From Sva-07 sp963717385 (GTDB taxonomy: Bacteria > Actinomycetota > Acidimicrobiia > Acidimicrobiales > Ilumatobacteraceae): a stretch of DNA of 64,000 bases. Shown here in pieces: positions 47,082 through 55,916 of this stretch. The stretch covers positions 124,001 to 188,000 of the forward strand of contig CAVQWE010000005.1 in NCBI GenBank assembly GCA_963717385.1. The letters run 5' to 3'. The notes beneath the pieces were generated by a model. That model saw only the letters and a list, made by a program, of their open reading frames with translations. It made no database searches and was not told where the DNA came from. The position numbers and the translations under genes were made by a program. Within the stretch, counting starts at the first letter, position 1; each line of letters starts with the position of its first letter.

Positions 47082-47759
47082 ATGGGGAATGGGGCCACCG
47101 ACACGCACGAATCCACCGCACGGGCGCCGTTCGCGCCGTGGGACCGGCGAGACATCCCGGGATCGTTCAGCGTCGACGCCACCGCACGGCGCGTCGGCAA
47201 CTACAAGTGGACCGAGATGAAGCTGTTCGAGGCACTCGGCGGCTGGGTGGCCACCGTGCCCGAACTCGACGTGAAGATGCGCCTCGGTACGCACTGCTAC
47301 CACCACGCCTGGCACGCCGACCTGTGGCACAAGCGATTGCCCGAGCTGCGCGAGATGAAGCCCGAGCGGCTCACCGTGCCGGCCAACGAGGCCATGGAAC
47401 GCTTCATCGCAGCAATGACCGAGCCCGAGGCTCCCGAGCTCACGATCGAGAAGCTGGTCGGCGTGTACCGGGTGCTGATCCCCCGCTTCATCGCTGCGTA
47501 CACCTACCACCGCAACAACACGAGCGAGATCACCGACGCACCCACCATCCGGTCGATCAACTTCATCCTCCAAGACGAGTTCGACGACTGGCGCGACGGC
47601 GAGATGCTGCTGCAGTCGTTGATCACCACGCCCGACCACGTGCGCCGTGCCGCCGAACACCAGGCACGACTCGAAGCGATCATGGTCGAGGCCGGCGGCA
47701 TCACCGGGGCGGATAGTATTGGCAACGCTGAAACCACAAGCACTGAAGGGGGCGCCTGA
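47082..47759 (+). CDS. Ferritin-like helical protein of unknown function
   Basis: 225 residues, predicted mostly helical. A His-rich segment (THCYHHAWHADLWHKRLPEL, about 67-86) after MKLFEALGG and an acidic segment (FILQDEFDDWRDGEMLLQ, about 165-182) could provide metal ligands like those of four-helix diiron proteins. It is not recognised as a named family. ATG 47082 has a TAGCGT box 7 nt upstream. Its TGA overlaps the ATG of the next gene (TGATG), so the two are coupled. The first gene of a three- to four-gene operon. Confidence 0.7.
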   Translation: MGNGATDTHESTARAPFAPWDRRDIPGSFSVDATARRVGNYKWTEMKLFEALGGWVATVPELDVKMRLGTHCYHHAWHADLWHKRLPELREMKPERLTVPANEAMERFIAAMTEPEAPELTIEKLVGVYRVLIPRFIAAYTYHRNNTSEITDAPTIRSINFILQDEFDDWRDGEMLLQSLITTPDHVRRAAEHQARLEAIMVEAGGITGADSIGNAETTSTEGGA

Positions 47760-48622
47760 TGCGTCAGTTCTTTCCGGTTGAAGACCTCGCTCGCGACGAG
47801 CGGTTCGTGCAAACCAACATGGCCGAACGCATGAAGGACGGCCGCACCGCGATCGACGTCCAGAAGCAGTCGAACGCGAAGAGCCGCGGCGCCAGCAAAC
47901 GTCTCACCCCCGAACGCCACGACGCGTCCGACGCTGCCCGCGGATTGATGCACGGCATCATGGTCGGCGAGATCCAGGCGCTCGAAGGCGCCGGTCGTAC
48001 CGCCCACGACTTCGCAGCCGGCGACGGCACCGGCGACACCGTGCCATTCGAGTTGAAGCTCGACATGGCTCGCCAGGCGTGGGACGAGGCCCGCCATGTC
48101 GAGATCAGCGCCAAGCTGTCCGACTGGATGGGCACCGAACTCGGCGAGTTCGCCGAGAACACGGTGCTGTTCGAAGCAGCGTGCTCGAACGACCCGATCC
48201 TGCGACTCGCCGGCGTCAACCGGGCACTCGAAGGCCTCGCCATCGACGTGTTCACGCAGATGAAGGAATTCGGCGACGTGGCCGGCGACCCGTACCTCGA
48301 GTTCTGCGAAGACTGGATGCTCGCCGACGAAGTGACCCACGTGAAGATGGGCTCCGACTGGCTGCGCAAGGTCACCGCCAACGATCCCGACCGACGCACC
48401 AAGGCGCTCGAGTTCCAGCAGGTCGTCGACAAGCTCTTCAGCTTCGGCGGCGCCCGCGGCGAGAGCGCCGAGAGTTCGTTCAGCCTCGCCAAGCGGTTCC
48501 GCGAGCTGGCCGGGTTCACCGACGACGAGGTCGAGACGATCTCGGCCATGGACGCCGAGGCCCTCGAGGAGCGCAAGGAAGCAGTCCGGAAGTATCGCGA
48601 ACGGGTCGGCGCCGACGCCTGA
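47759..48622 (+). CDS. Ferritin-like diiron protein (DUF455-like)
   Basis: 287 residues with a four-helix diiron pattern: Glu in GIMVGEIQALEGAG, ExxH in QAWDEARHVEISAK, Glu in NRALEGLAIDVF, and ExxH in LADEVTHVKMGSDWL. This spacing fits DUF455-type ferritin-like proteins, some of which oxidise or hydroxylate substrates. Others store iron. The N-terminus (RQFFPVEDLARDERF) is conserved-looking but unassigned. The start codon overlaps the previous stop. AAGGGGG about 8 nt upstream gives an internal ribosome site. The reaction is not known. Confidence 0.78.
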   Translation: MRQFFPVEDLARDERFVQTNMAERMKDGRTAIDVQKQSNAKSRGASKRLTPERHDASDAARGLMHGIMVGEIQALEGAGRTAHDFAAGDGTGDTVPFELKLDMARQAWDEARHVEISAKLSDWMGTELGEFAENTVLFEAACSNDPILRLAGVNRALEGLAIDVFTQMKEFGDVAGDPYLEFCEDWMLADEVTHVKMGSDWLRKVTANDPDRRTKALEFQQVVDKLFSFGGARGESAESSFSLAKRFRELAGFTDDEVETISAMDAEALEERKEAVRKYRERVGADA

Positions 48623-48635
48623 GGGGCGCGTCTCG

Positions 48636-49199
48636 ATGTCTGAAACCACCGCCGTTTCCACCGCGAAGGTCACCGTCTCGCCCGACGAGTTCACGTTCGT
48701 CAAGTACGACTCGGCCACAATCGCAGCGATCGTCGCCGAACTCGCCGAACAACTCGAGATCGCGAACCCGATCACGGTGATCGTCGACGAGACCACGCCG
48801 CTCGCCAAGGTCTACGAAGAGATCGATGCTGCGTCGTCCGATGCAACGATCACGCTGCACGCCGAGAGCGGAGCGCTCGAAGACCGAAAGCACCCGATGT
48901 CGTTCAGCCCCGACATCGCCCGCGAATCGTTGGGGCGGGTCTTGCTGCGGGCCCACGATCGGATGCGTGCGGACTTCGCCGAGGCCCCCGGCGACCTCGA
49001 CCTCACGCTCGAGCAGAACGCTGCATGGGACACCTACTGCGCTGGCCGGCTCGCCCGAATGGGAGTGCGCGTCAACGAACAGCGGTGGCGCTACAACCAT
49101 CGCAACCGGTTCGGTTTCCACGACGACGTCGACGCCCACTTCGATCAGCTCTGGGCCGCCGACGACCTCGGCTGGGCAGCTCTCGCGACCGGCGGATGA
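48636..49199 (+). CDS. Unknown protein of the ferritin-like operon
   Basis: 187 residues. An N-terminal domain (about 1-80) has beta/alpha character (PITVIVDETTPLAKVYEEID), followed by a helical part with ARESLGRVLLRAHDRMRADF and the C-terminal NRFGFHDDVDAHFDQLW. Not recognised. It begins 14 bases after the diiron gene with GAGGGG ahead of the ATG, and its stop overlaps the next gene's ATG (ATGA), so it belongs to the same operon. No signal peptide or membrane segment. Confidence 0.7.
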   Translation: MSETTAVSTAKVTVSPDEFTFVKYDSATIAAIVAELAEQLEIANPITVIVDETTPLAKVYEEIDAASSDATITLHAESGALEDRKHPMSFSPDIARESLGRVLLRAHDRMRADFAEAPGDLDLTLEQNAAWDTYCAGRLARMGVRVNEQRWRYNHRNRFGFHDDVDAHFDQLWAADDLGWAALATGG

Positions 49200-50217
49200 C
49201 ACGGCGGCACCTGCTCGCAGCTGCGGTGGCGCTGCTGGTCGCATCACCGGTCGTCGCCGGGTGCCGAGGTGGTGGCGAAACGGGAACTCCGGTTGCTTCC
49301 ACCACCTCCACCGATTCCACGACCTCCAACGTTTCCACCACCCACAACGTCTCCGTCAGCCCCGGCGTTTCCGCCGCCCCCGGCAGCACCACAGCGGGAG
49401 AACCGTGCGGGCGATGACGAGCCCGCCAGCGACGTATGACCATGTGGTGATGCTCGTCAACGAGAACCGAAGCTGGGTGAATGGTCGCAGCCAATCCGTC
49501 GGTCTCGGGTTCAGCAATGGCGAGATGCCCTATCTCGCCGGGCTCGCCGCCACCTGCGCGTTCTTCGCCGACTGGACCGAGGCAGATGCATCGGAGAACA
49601 GCCTCGCTCAGTACATCGGACTCACCGCAGGCATCGTCGATCCGAGCATCAGCAACAACTGCGACCCGTCCGAGAGCTGCCAATCGACCGACGACAACAT
49701 CTTCAGACAGATCAGAGAGTCGGGAGGGACGCCGCGCACGTTCGTCGATGGCGCAACAACACCGTGTTCGGTCGGCAGCAACCGGGCCAAACACATCCCC
49801 GCGCTCTACTTCCAGGGCGGCGACGATCCGACCCATTGCGCCGCCGAGGTGCGGCCGCTGTCCGAGTTCGACCCGAACGATCTGCCGACCTTTGCGCTCG
49901 TGATTCCCGACCAGTGCAACGACGGACACGACTGCGGCGACGACGTCGTCGACTCGTTCGCACGGTCGATCATCGAGCCCGTGCTCGACAGCGCATCGTT
50001 CCGCGATGGCCGAACCCTCGTCGTCGTCATCTACGACGAGGACCGCCCGGTTCCGAACCTCCTCATCGCGCCGACCGCCCACCCGGGACCGATCACCGAC
50101 GTCGTCGGTTCACACGCGGGTCTGCTGAAGACGATCGAGCTGGCACTCGGCCTTCCCGTACTCCAGCAGGGCGACCTCCCCGATGCCATCGACCTGCGGC
50201 AGTCGGCAGGAATCTGA
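49196..50217 (+). CDS. Secreted phosphoesterase-family lipoprotein, probable frameshift
   Basis: About 340 residues in two frames joined near 49400-49430. The first 70 residues (MTRRHLLAAAVALLVASPVV, then a lipobox AGC) are a lipoprotein signal followed by a Ser/Thr-rich linker. The second part (YDHVVMLVNENRSWVNG, LPTFALVIPDQCNDGHDCGD, VVVIYDEDR) is a phosphoesterase domain of the phospholipase C/acid phosphatase type (PF04185) with several Cys. Members of this family are normally exported, which is why I join the two. If they are separate, the second starts at ATG 49415 without a signal. The ATG overlaps the previous stop. Confidence 0.72.
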
Positions 50218-50283
50218 GCTGCGCCGAGCCCCCGAGGCGCACACCTGCACACGTCCAGCTCCCGGTTGATCGGTTGCGGTTCG

Positions 50284-50289
50284 TAGGGT
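50284..50289 (+). promoter_or_regulatory. -10 box (TAGGGT) for leaderless epoxide hydrolase gene
   Basis: TAGGGT ends 6 nt before ATG 50296. Confidence 0.6.
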
Positions 50290-50295
50290 CGAGCC

Positions 50296-51264
50296 ATGCC
50301 TGCCACCCGCCGCCGCACTGCCACGAACGGAGTCGAGCTCGACGTGATCGATGCGGGCAACCCCGGCGACCCGGTCGTGGTGCTGGTGCACGGCTTCCCG
50401 GAGAGTTCGCACTCCTGGCGCCATCAGATCGAGCCACTCGTCGCAGCCGGGTACCGGGTGCTCGTGCCCGACCAACGCGGCTACGGCGCGTCGAGCAAGC
50501 CGGCCGACGTCGAGGCCTACCGCTCCGACCACCTCGCCGCCGACCTGGTGGGATTGCTCGACGACGTCGGCGCCGACGACGCGTACTTCGTCGGACACGA
50601 CTGGGGCTCGATGGTGGTGTGGGATCTGTCGAGGCTGCACCCCGATCGTGTTCGCGGGCTCGTCAACGTCAGCGTGCCCTACACCGACTGGCCCGCCCGC
50701 CCGACCGATCTGTTCCGCGCGCTCTCGGGTGATCGCTTCTTCTACATCTTGTACTTCCAAGAGGTCGGCCCGGGCGAGGCCGAGCTCGAGGCCGATGTTT
50801 CCGAAACCATGCGACTCACCTTGTGGGGTGGTTCCGGCGAGATGTTCGGGCCGCCGCCCGATCCCCTGCCGCCGATGGAGGGGACCGGCTTCCTCGAGTC
50901 GATCACACGAGGAGTCGCAGTGCCCGATGGCGTGCCGTCATGGATGACCAACGATGACCTGGCCACCTACACCGAGCAGTTCTCCACCAGCGGGTTCTTC
51001 GGGCCGCTCAGCTGGTATCGCAACCTCGACGCCGACTACGAGATCACCAAGAACCTGGCGCCGCCATCGGTGCCGTGCGCGTTCATCGGCGGCACACGAG
51101 ACGGTGTCATCGCGGCGCGCCTCGACACGATCGACGAGACACACGCCAACCTCCCGCAGTATCGGGGCAGCAAGCTGATCGAGGGCGCCGGCCACTGGAC
51201 GCAGCAGGAACGGCCCACCGAGTTCAACGCCGCGCTCATCGCGCTCCTCGCCGACCTCACCTGA
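50296..51264 (+). CDS. Alpha/beta-fold epoxide hydrolase
   Basis: 322 residues. HGFPESSHSWRHQI is the oxyanion-hole motif, the nucleophilic Asp is in FVGHDWGSMVVW, and the His is in GAGHWTQQERP. RGYGASSKP and the cap-domain residues of epoxide hydrolases are also present. The enzyme opens epoxides to diols in the cytosol and has no signal peptide. The start is fixed by the TAGGGT box 6 nt upstream. Haloalkane dehalogenases are relatives, but the HGFPE and cap features favour an epoxide hydrolase. Confidence 0.9.
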   Translation: MPATRRRTATNGVELDVIDAGNPGDPVVVLVHGFPESSHSWRHQIEPLVAAGYRVLVPDQRGYGASSKPADVEAYRSDHLAADLVGLLDDVGADDAYFVGHDWGSMVVWDLSRLHPDRVRGLVNVSVPYTDWPARPTDLFRALSGDRFFYILYFQEVGPGEAELEADVSETMRLTLWGGSGEMFGPPPDPLPPMEGTGFLESITRGVAVPDGVPSWMTNDDLATYTEQFSTSGFFGPLSWYRNLDADYEITKNLAPPSVPCAFIGGTRDGVIAARLDTIDETHANLPQYRGSKLIEGAGHWTQQERPTEFNAALIALLADLT

Positions 51265-51325
51265 TCAGGCCCACGTTCGCGCGACGTTTCCGGTGGGCCA
51301 GGCCACTTGTGATTCGAACGTGATT

Positions 51326-52051
51326 TCAGGGTCGGCGACGGAGGGGGCGCACGATCGGGTGACGCCAGCCGAGCCCGCGCACCTTGCCCGACGGTGGCCA
51401 GTGATCGTCGCGGCTGTACGCCCACCACTCGAACGGGTTGAGGTAGTAGGCACACGACTCGACCACCTTGGCGAACGACTCACCCCGCCGACGAGTCGCC
51501 CACACCACCACCCCGGCCGCGCCTCCACCCACCATCCAGGCGCCGTACAGGATCGGATACAGCGGACCGAACCATCGTGATTGCCAGACGTGCACATCCT
51601 CGTGATCGGTGACCAGTCGGCGTCGGCGAGGCACCGCCGTATCTCCAGCGCCACTGATCACGTTGCCGACCGTGATCACGAACCCTCGCCGTGGCACGAA
51701 GCCGCGTTGGAACACCTGACGGTTCGCACGCCGGCTCATCGAGGCGTCGTAACCCGGTCGACCGCGCACCACCCCGATCGCCTGCGAGGCAAGCCCCGCT
51801 GCGGTCATCGGAAGGGCCCACGTCGAGTCGAGGGTGAACGCCATCAGGCCGTTCGAACAACTCCAGTCGTAGATGCGACGCCAACCGGCGATCACGCCGT
51901 TGGCAGCGCCGACCACGGCGAAGGGGACACCGAGACCGAGCGGCGCGCCGACGATGGACGCGGCGGCTCCCCCGAGAACGCCGACGGCGGCAGCCTCGAG
52001 GAAGCTGCCGCCGTTGTCCGGTTCGATCGATTCGAGAGCTGTCGAGTTCAT
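51326..52051 (-). CDS. Membrane protein with HExxH-like motif, unknown
   Basis: 241 residues. The N-terminal part is Gly/Ala-rich with two short hydrophobic stretches (AAAVGVLGGAAASIVGAPLG). A segment TDHEDVHVWQSRWFGPLYP contains HEDVH, an HExxH pattern that could bind zinc, followed by a membrane segment (YGAWMVGGGAAGVVVWA). The C-terminus is aromatic and basic. I know similar actinobacterial hypothetical proteins with HE..HVWQ but cannot name a function. ATG 52049-52051 is the first plausible start and the BI-1 gene ends 38 bases away on the same strand. Confidence 0.65.
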   Translation of the reverse strand: MNSTALESIEPDNGGSFLEAAAVGVLGGAAASIVGAPLGLGVPFAVVGAANGVIAGWRRIYDWSCSNGLMAFTLDSTWALPMTAAGLASQAIGVVRGRPGYDASMSRRANRQVFQRGFVPRRGFVITVGNVISGAGDTAVPRRRRLVTDHEDVHVWQSRWFGPLYPILYGAWMVGGGAAGVVVWATRRRGESFAKVVESCAYYLNPFEWWAYSRDDHWPPSGKVRGLGWRHPIVRPLRRRP

Positions 52052-52088
52052 GTCGGTTCGCTGACCGGGTGGATCAGCCCGACCGACC

Positions 52089-52958
52089 TCACTGGCGCAG
52101 ATACGACAGCAGGCGCAGCAGTTCGAGGTACAGCCACACGAGTGTGACGACCAGGCCGAGCGCCGCAACCCACTCGTAGGCCTTGGGCATACCCGAGTTG
52201 GTGGCCCGCTCGATGAAGTCGAAGTCGAGCGCCAGGTTCATCGCTGCGAGACCGCACACGAACACCGAGAACAGGATGCTCAGGCCGAGGTTGTCGCCGT
52301 TGAGGAACGGCAGCGACGCACCGAACAGCGAGATGACGAACGAGCTGAGGTAGAGCACCATCACGCCGAGCGTGGCGAAGATGACGGCCCGACGGAACTT
52401 GTCGGTGACCTTGATGATGCGGGTGCGGTAGAGCACGAGCATCACGAAGAAGACCGACGCCGTGGCCATCACGGCCTGCAACACGATGCCGTTGTAGAAC
52501 GTCTCGTAGCCCTTGGAGATCGCGCCAACGGCGAAGCCGTAGGCAAGTGCATACACCGGGCCGAGGATCTTGGCCAGGTTCGGCTTGCGCATCGCCACCA
52601 ACGCGGCGATGAAGCCGACGATGATGCCGACGAAGGCGATCGGCGGGAACTGGTAGGTCTCGGTCTGGACACCCTCGTTCGAAACGAGCGTGGGGCCAGA
52701 TGCAGCGGACCATCCGAACGACCCGGAAATGAGGAGGAGGACGAGCAACACCAACGACGCCGTGATGGTGCCGTTGATGGTCATCGCCTTCTGCCACCCC
52801 GAGACGGGGCCATCGGACGCAGGCTGCGTTGCCACGTGGGTGCCAGCGGCGGGCGCACCCCAACCGGCCTGGCCGGCGTTGGCGCCTGCGGTGGCGTTGA
52901 AGTTCTGAGACGCCGCTGCGAACGACTCTTCTTTGAACACTGGATTCGACATGGTCAT
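52089..52958 (-). CDS. Bax inhibitor-1/YccA-family membrane protein
   Basis: About 289 residues. The N-terminal ~55 residues are hydrophilic (MSNPVFKEESFAAASQNF). Seven hydrophobic segments follow. The family features are the NLALDFDFIERATNSGMPKAYEW block before the last segments (cited in part: DFDFIERATNSG) and a C-terminal LLRLLSYLRQ. BI-1 relatives are pH-sensitive Ca2+ leak channels; in bacteria YccA inhibits FtsH. ATG 52956-52958 or the internal ATG 52950-52952 may be used, with TAGAAT at 52963-52968 (4 and 10 nt away). Confidence 0.88.
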   Translation of the reverse strand: MTMSNPVFKEESFAAASQNFNATAGANAGQAGWGAPAAGTHVATQPASDGPVSGWQKAMTINGTITASLVLLVLLLISGSFGWSAASGPTLVSNEGVQTETYQFPPIAFVGIIVGFIAALVAMRKPNLAKILGPVYALAYGFAVGAISKGYETFYNGIVLQAVMATASVFFVMLVLYRTRIIKVTDKFRRAVIFATLGVMVLYLSSFVISLFGASLPFLNGDNLGLSILFSVFVCGLAAMNLALDFDFIERATNSGMPKAYEWVAALGLVVTLVWLYLELLRLLSYLRQ

Positions 52959-53045
52959 GACGATTCTACCGCGAGCCGGCGTCCAGGTGCCCTCCTGCAA
53001 GCGGCTTTACCGAGTTCTCACCGACCGGGACTTCTCTGCGGCAAC

Positions 53046-53360
53046 TCAGCGCAGGTCGTGAGCACTGGTCGCATCCCACAGGTCGATGTCGGGCGCCTGC
53101 GAGAGCACACCGACACAAGCGGTCGCCATGTCGACCATCACCTCGGAGTCGAAGTGGCGCTGCTGGTACTCGGGTGTCTCCCACTTCTGCACCACGAGGT
53201 GACGGCCAGGATGGGTCACACTCGAACAGAGATCGACGTTGCGGCAGCCATCTTGCATCCGGGTGAGCACGACGTATTTCGACAAGATGGCGAGCAACGC
53301 CGCATCGTCAGCGGCATCGAAGGTCATCGTCACCATCGTCAGTTCGACCTCATCGCTCAT
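53046..53360 (-). CDS. ABM-domain (antibiotic biosynthesis monooxygenase-like) small protein
   Basis: 104 residues forming one ferredoxin-like ABM domain: VTMTFDAADDAALLAILSKY, then CRNVDLCSSVTHPGRHLVVQKW with the typical Trp, and TPEYQQRHFDSEV. Such proteins are cofactor-free monooxygenases, heme oxygenases or of unknown function. The heme-degrading type usually keeps an Asn/Trp/His set that is not obvious here. ATG 53358-53360 is used. It is divergent from the sigma-factor gene across a 226-bp region. Confidence 0.82.
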   Translation of the reverse strand: MSDEVELTMVTMTFDAADDAALLAILSKYVVLTRMQDGCRNVDLCSSVTHPGRHLVVQKWETPEYQQRHFDSEVMVDMATACVGVLSQAPDIDLWDATSAHDLR

Positions 53361-53423
53361 GGTGATTCATCCCTCTAGCACATCTCGAACCGCGATATGT
53401 GTGTTGCTCTTTGATCGCATTGG

Positions 53424-53451
53424 TTGACGGACCCGACGCCGTCGGTATCGT
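53424..53451 (+). promoter_or_regulatory. Sigma70-type promoter (TTGACG-16-TATCGT) upstream of the sigma factor gene
   Basis: TTGACG at 53424-53429 and TATCGT at 53446-53451 are separated by 16 bp, the best -35/-10 pair seen in the window. A start near 53458 gives a leader of about 130 nt to the sigma-factor GTG and begins just before a small ORF. Confidence 0.55.
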
Positions 53452-53463
53452 GACCAACGTCTC

Positions 53464-53577
53464 ATGTCGACTGTCGTGCTCACTTCTCCGCAGACTTCGT
53501 CAACAGACACCCTCGCACGCCGAACACTCCACGATGCCAGCGGCCCAGCCGATGCCATCGTCGAAACGACACAGTAG
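53464..53577 (+). CDS. Possible 37-residue leader ORF before the sigma factor
   Basis: An ATG at 53464 lies 12 bases after the -10 box, so the transcript would begin only about 5 nt before it. The frame encodes 37 residues (MSTVVLTSPQTSSTDTLARR at the start) and ends TAG at 53575-53577. The stop overlaps the ribosome site TAGGAG of the sigma-factor gene, which starts 9 bases later. This arrangement would couple or attenuate sigma-factor translation. The peptide is low-complexity and there is no homology evidence. Confidence 0.4.
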   Translation: MSTVVLTSPQTSSTDTLARRTLHDASGPADAIVETTQ

Positions 53578-53586
53578 GAGCACCAG

Positions 53587-54522
53587 GTGGCCAAAGACCG
53601 CGTCGACCGCGACGACGAAGACCTCGTCCGTCTCTATCTCACCGACATCGGGCAGTACACGCTGCTCACGAAGGACGACGAGGTCCGGCTCGCCAAGGCC
53701 ATCGAGGCAGGCAACGAAGCCATCGCCGAACTCGACACCGGCGAGTCCCTCACCGCAGCCAAGAAGCGCGAGCTGCGCCGCACCGCCCGCAAGGGTGAAG
53801 AGGCCGAGCGCCAGTTCGTGCAATCGAACCTGCGTCTCGTGGTGTCGATCGCCAAGAAGTACCAGGCATCCGGACTCCCGCTGCTCGACCTCATCCAAGA
53901 GGGCAACCTCGGTCTGATGCACGCCGTCGAGAAGTTCGACTGGCGCAAGGGCTTCAAGTTCTCCACCTACGCCACCTGGTGGATTCGACAGGCAATCACC
54001 CGCGGCATCGCCAACACCGGCCGCACGATTCGGCTCCCGGTTCACGCCGGCGACACGCTCGCCCGCCTGCAGAAGGCGCGTTCGCGCCTCGAACTCAAGT
54101 ACGGCCGCCCCGCCACGCTGTCCGAGCTGGCCAAAGAGGTCGAGATGCCCGAGGACAAGGTGACCGAGGCGCTGCGCTTCGCCGCCGAGCCCCTCTCGCT
54201 CTCGGAGCCGCTGCGTGAAGACGGCGACGCCGAACTCGGCGATGTCGTCGAAGACCGTTCCGCCGAGTCGCCGTTCGAGGTCGCCGCCACCGCGCTGCTG
54301 CCCGACGAGATCTCACGGTTGCTCGCCCCGCTCGACGAGCGCGAGCGCGAGATCCTCAAGCTCCGCTTCGGCCTCGACCGCGGCGAGCCGCGCACCCTCG
54401 AAGAGGTCGGCGAGCACTTCAATCTCACCCGCGAGCGCATCCGCCAGATCGAAGCGCGTGCGATGAGCAAGCTGCGCCACCCCTCCAGCGACACCGGCGC
54501 ACGCGACCTCCTCGCCGTCTGA
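53587..54522 (+). CDS. RNA polymerase sigma factor, sigma-70 group 1/2 (short primary-like)
   Basis: 311 residues. Region 1.2 (LVRLYLTDIGQYTLLTKDDE) is followed by 2.1-2.4 (RQFVQSNLRLVVSIAKKYQ, DLIQEGNLGLMHAVEKFDW, KFSTYATWWIRQAI), region 3 (RLPVHAGDTLARL) and region 4.2 (TLEEVGEHFNLTRERIRQIE). Region 1.1 is missing, as in HrdB paralogues and group 2 factors. It could be the housekeeping sigma factor or a close non-essential paralogue. It starts with GTG 53587 after AGGAG at 53576-53580. The leader may allow translational control. Confidence 0.95.
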   Translation: MAKDRVDRDDEDLVRLYLTDIGQYTLLTKDDEVRLAKAIEAGNEAIAELDTGESLTAAKKRELRRTARKGEEAERQFVQSNLRLVVSIAKKYQASGLPLLDLIQEGNLGLMHAVEKFDWRKGFKFSTYATWWIRQAITRGIANTGRTIRLPVHAGDTLARLQKARSRLELKYGRPATLSELAKEVEMPEDKVTEALRFAAEPLSLSEPLREDGDAELGDVVEDRSAESPFEVAATALLPDEISRLLAPLDEREREILKLRFGLDRGEPRTLEEVGEHFNLTRERIRQIEARAMSKLRHPSSDTGARDLLAV

Positions 54523-54633
54523 CGCCACCCGATCGCGCAAGCGATGAGCGACGCGCACCCCACGGTGCGGTTGGCTCATCGCCTCGACGAAAACTCTCGA
54601 GATCGTCGACGCCAGGTGTGCGAACGTGGACGG

Positions 54634-55873
54634 GTGAGCACCTTCGACATCAGGCCGGTAGCCGAACACGAGCGCAGAGCGGTCCTCGACACGCTGCGCA
54701 ATGCGCTGTTGAGTGGACCGGTCAACGACGACGACTTCGCGAAGGCCCACGCCTCGTGGGACGACAGCGATGCGCTCGCCGCATGGGACGGCGAACGATG
54801 CGTCGGCAACGTCGCAGCCTTCCGGTTCGACTCGACGGTGCCGGGCGGCGCTCGGGTCCCAACCGCCGGAGTGACACGAGTCGGTGTGCTTCCCACGCAT
54901 ACACGCCAGGGTGTACTCACCGAAGCTGATGCACCGTCTGCTTGCGGAGTCTCGCGAGCGCGGCAACGTGCTCGCCACGCTCCACGCCAGCGAAACACCG
55001 ATCTATCGGCGGTTCGGTTTCGGTCTCGCCACCGACGCAGTCGCAGCAGAGGTGACCACCCGCAACGCCACGCCGTGGACGGCGCCCGCCCAGCCCGGTT
55101 CGGTGCGACTGTTGGCCCACACCGAGGTGGGCGACGTCGTGCCCGTCCTCTACGAACGTGTGGCGCGGTGGCGTGTGGGTTCGATCAGCCGCCCACCGTG
55201 GATGACGAAGTGGATCTTCAAGGAGGCGACCGAGCCGACCAAGACGCGAACGGGCAAGGGCTCCTTCGTTGCCGTGCACACCACCGTCGACGGAAACGAC
55301 GACGGCTACGTCTTCTACGACGTCGACTGGAACGAGAACTTCGCCACCAACCCGACCGGCGAGGGTGAAGTCCGCGACCTCTGGGGCGCGACACCTGCGG
55401 TCGAATTGGAGCTGTGGCGTTACCTCCTGGGCATCGACCTGATCACCACGTGGCGAGCCGGGATGCGCCCCGCCGACGAACCAGTTCGGCGGGCGATGAA
55501 CGACTCACGCGCCTACGAAGTGCGCCAACGCATCGACGACCAGTGGGTTCGCATCCTCGACGTCGACGCCGCCCTGAGCGAGCGCCGATTCGGTCCGGGT
55601 CGGGCCGACGTGTCGATCCGAGTCCAGGACCCGATGTTCGAGGGCAACTGCGGTACGTGGTCGATCTCGTCGGGCGGAGCGTTGCGCAGCGACGCCGGCG
55701 CGGACATCGTGGTCGACATCGCCGCATTGTCGGCCGCCTACCTCGGCGCCGTGAGCTGGCACGACCTCGCCGCATCAGGCGCAATCGCAACGAACACCGA
55801 CGCCGACCTGCTCACCGCGCTCGACGCGCTGTTCGCCGTCAGGCCGACACCGTTCTGCGGCACCGGCTACTGA
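54634..55873 (+). CDS. Eis-like GNAT N-acetyltransferase, one frameshift
   Basis: About 412 residues with the tripartite Eis layout: N-terminal GNAT domain (VGNVAAFRFDSTVPGG, then acetyl-CoA loop VGVLPTHTRQGV), a second GNAT-like domain (PTGEGEVRDLWGATPAVEL) and a C-terminal SCP-like domain ending FAVRPTPFCGTGY. The terminal carboxylate is catalytic in Mycobacterium Eis. Such enzymes acetylate aminoglycosides and other amines. The frame shifts near 54922, between VLT and KLMHRLLAESRERG. The start is GTG 54634, with no clear ribosome site or -10. Confidence 0.85.
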
Positions 55874-55888
55874 CTCTCGATCACGCCT

Positions 55889-55916
55889 GGGGTCTGACCC
55901 CTGATGTGATCAGGGG
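55889..55916. terminator. Convergent palindromes, probable bidirectional terminator
   Basis: GGGGTCTGACCCC (55889-55901) overlaps CCCCTGAT-GTG-ATCAGGGG (arms 55898-55905 and 55909-55916). Both lie between the convergent Eis-like and acyl-CoA dehydrogenase genes, and the second runs into the dehydrogenase stop codon. They could form alternative hairpins that end transcription from both sides. Confidence 0.5.
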
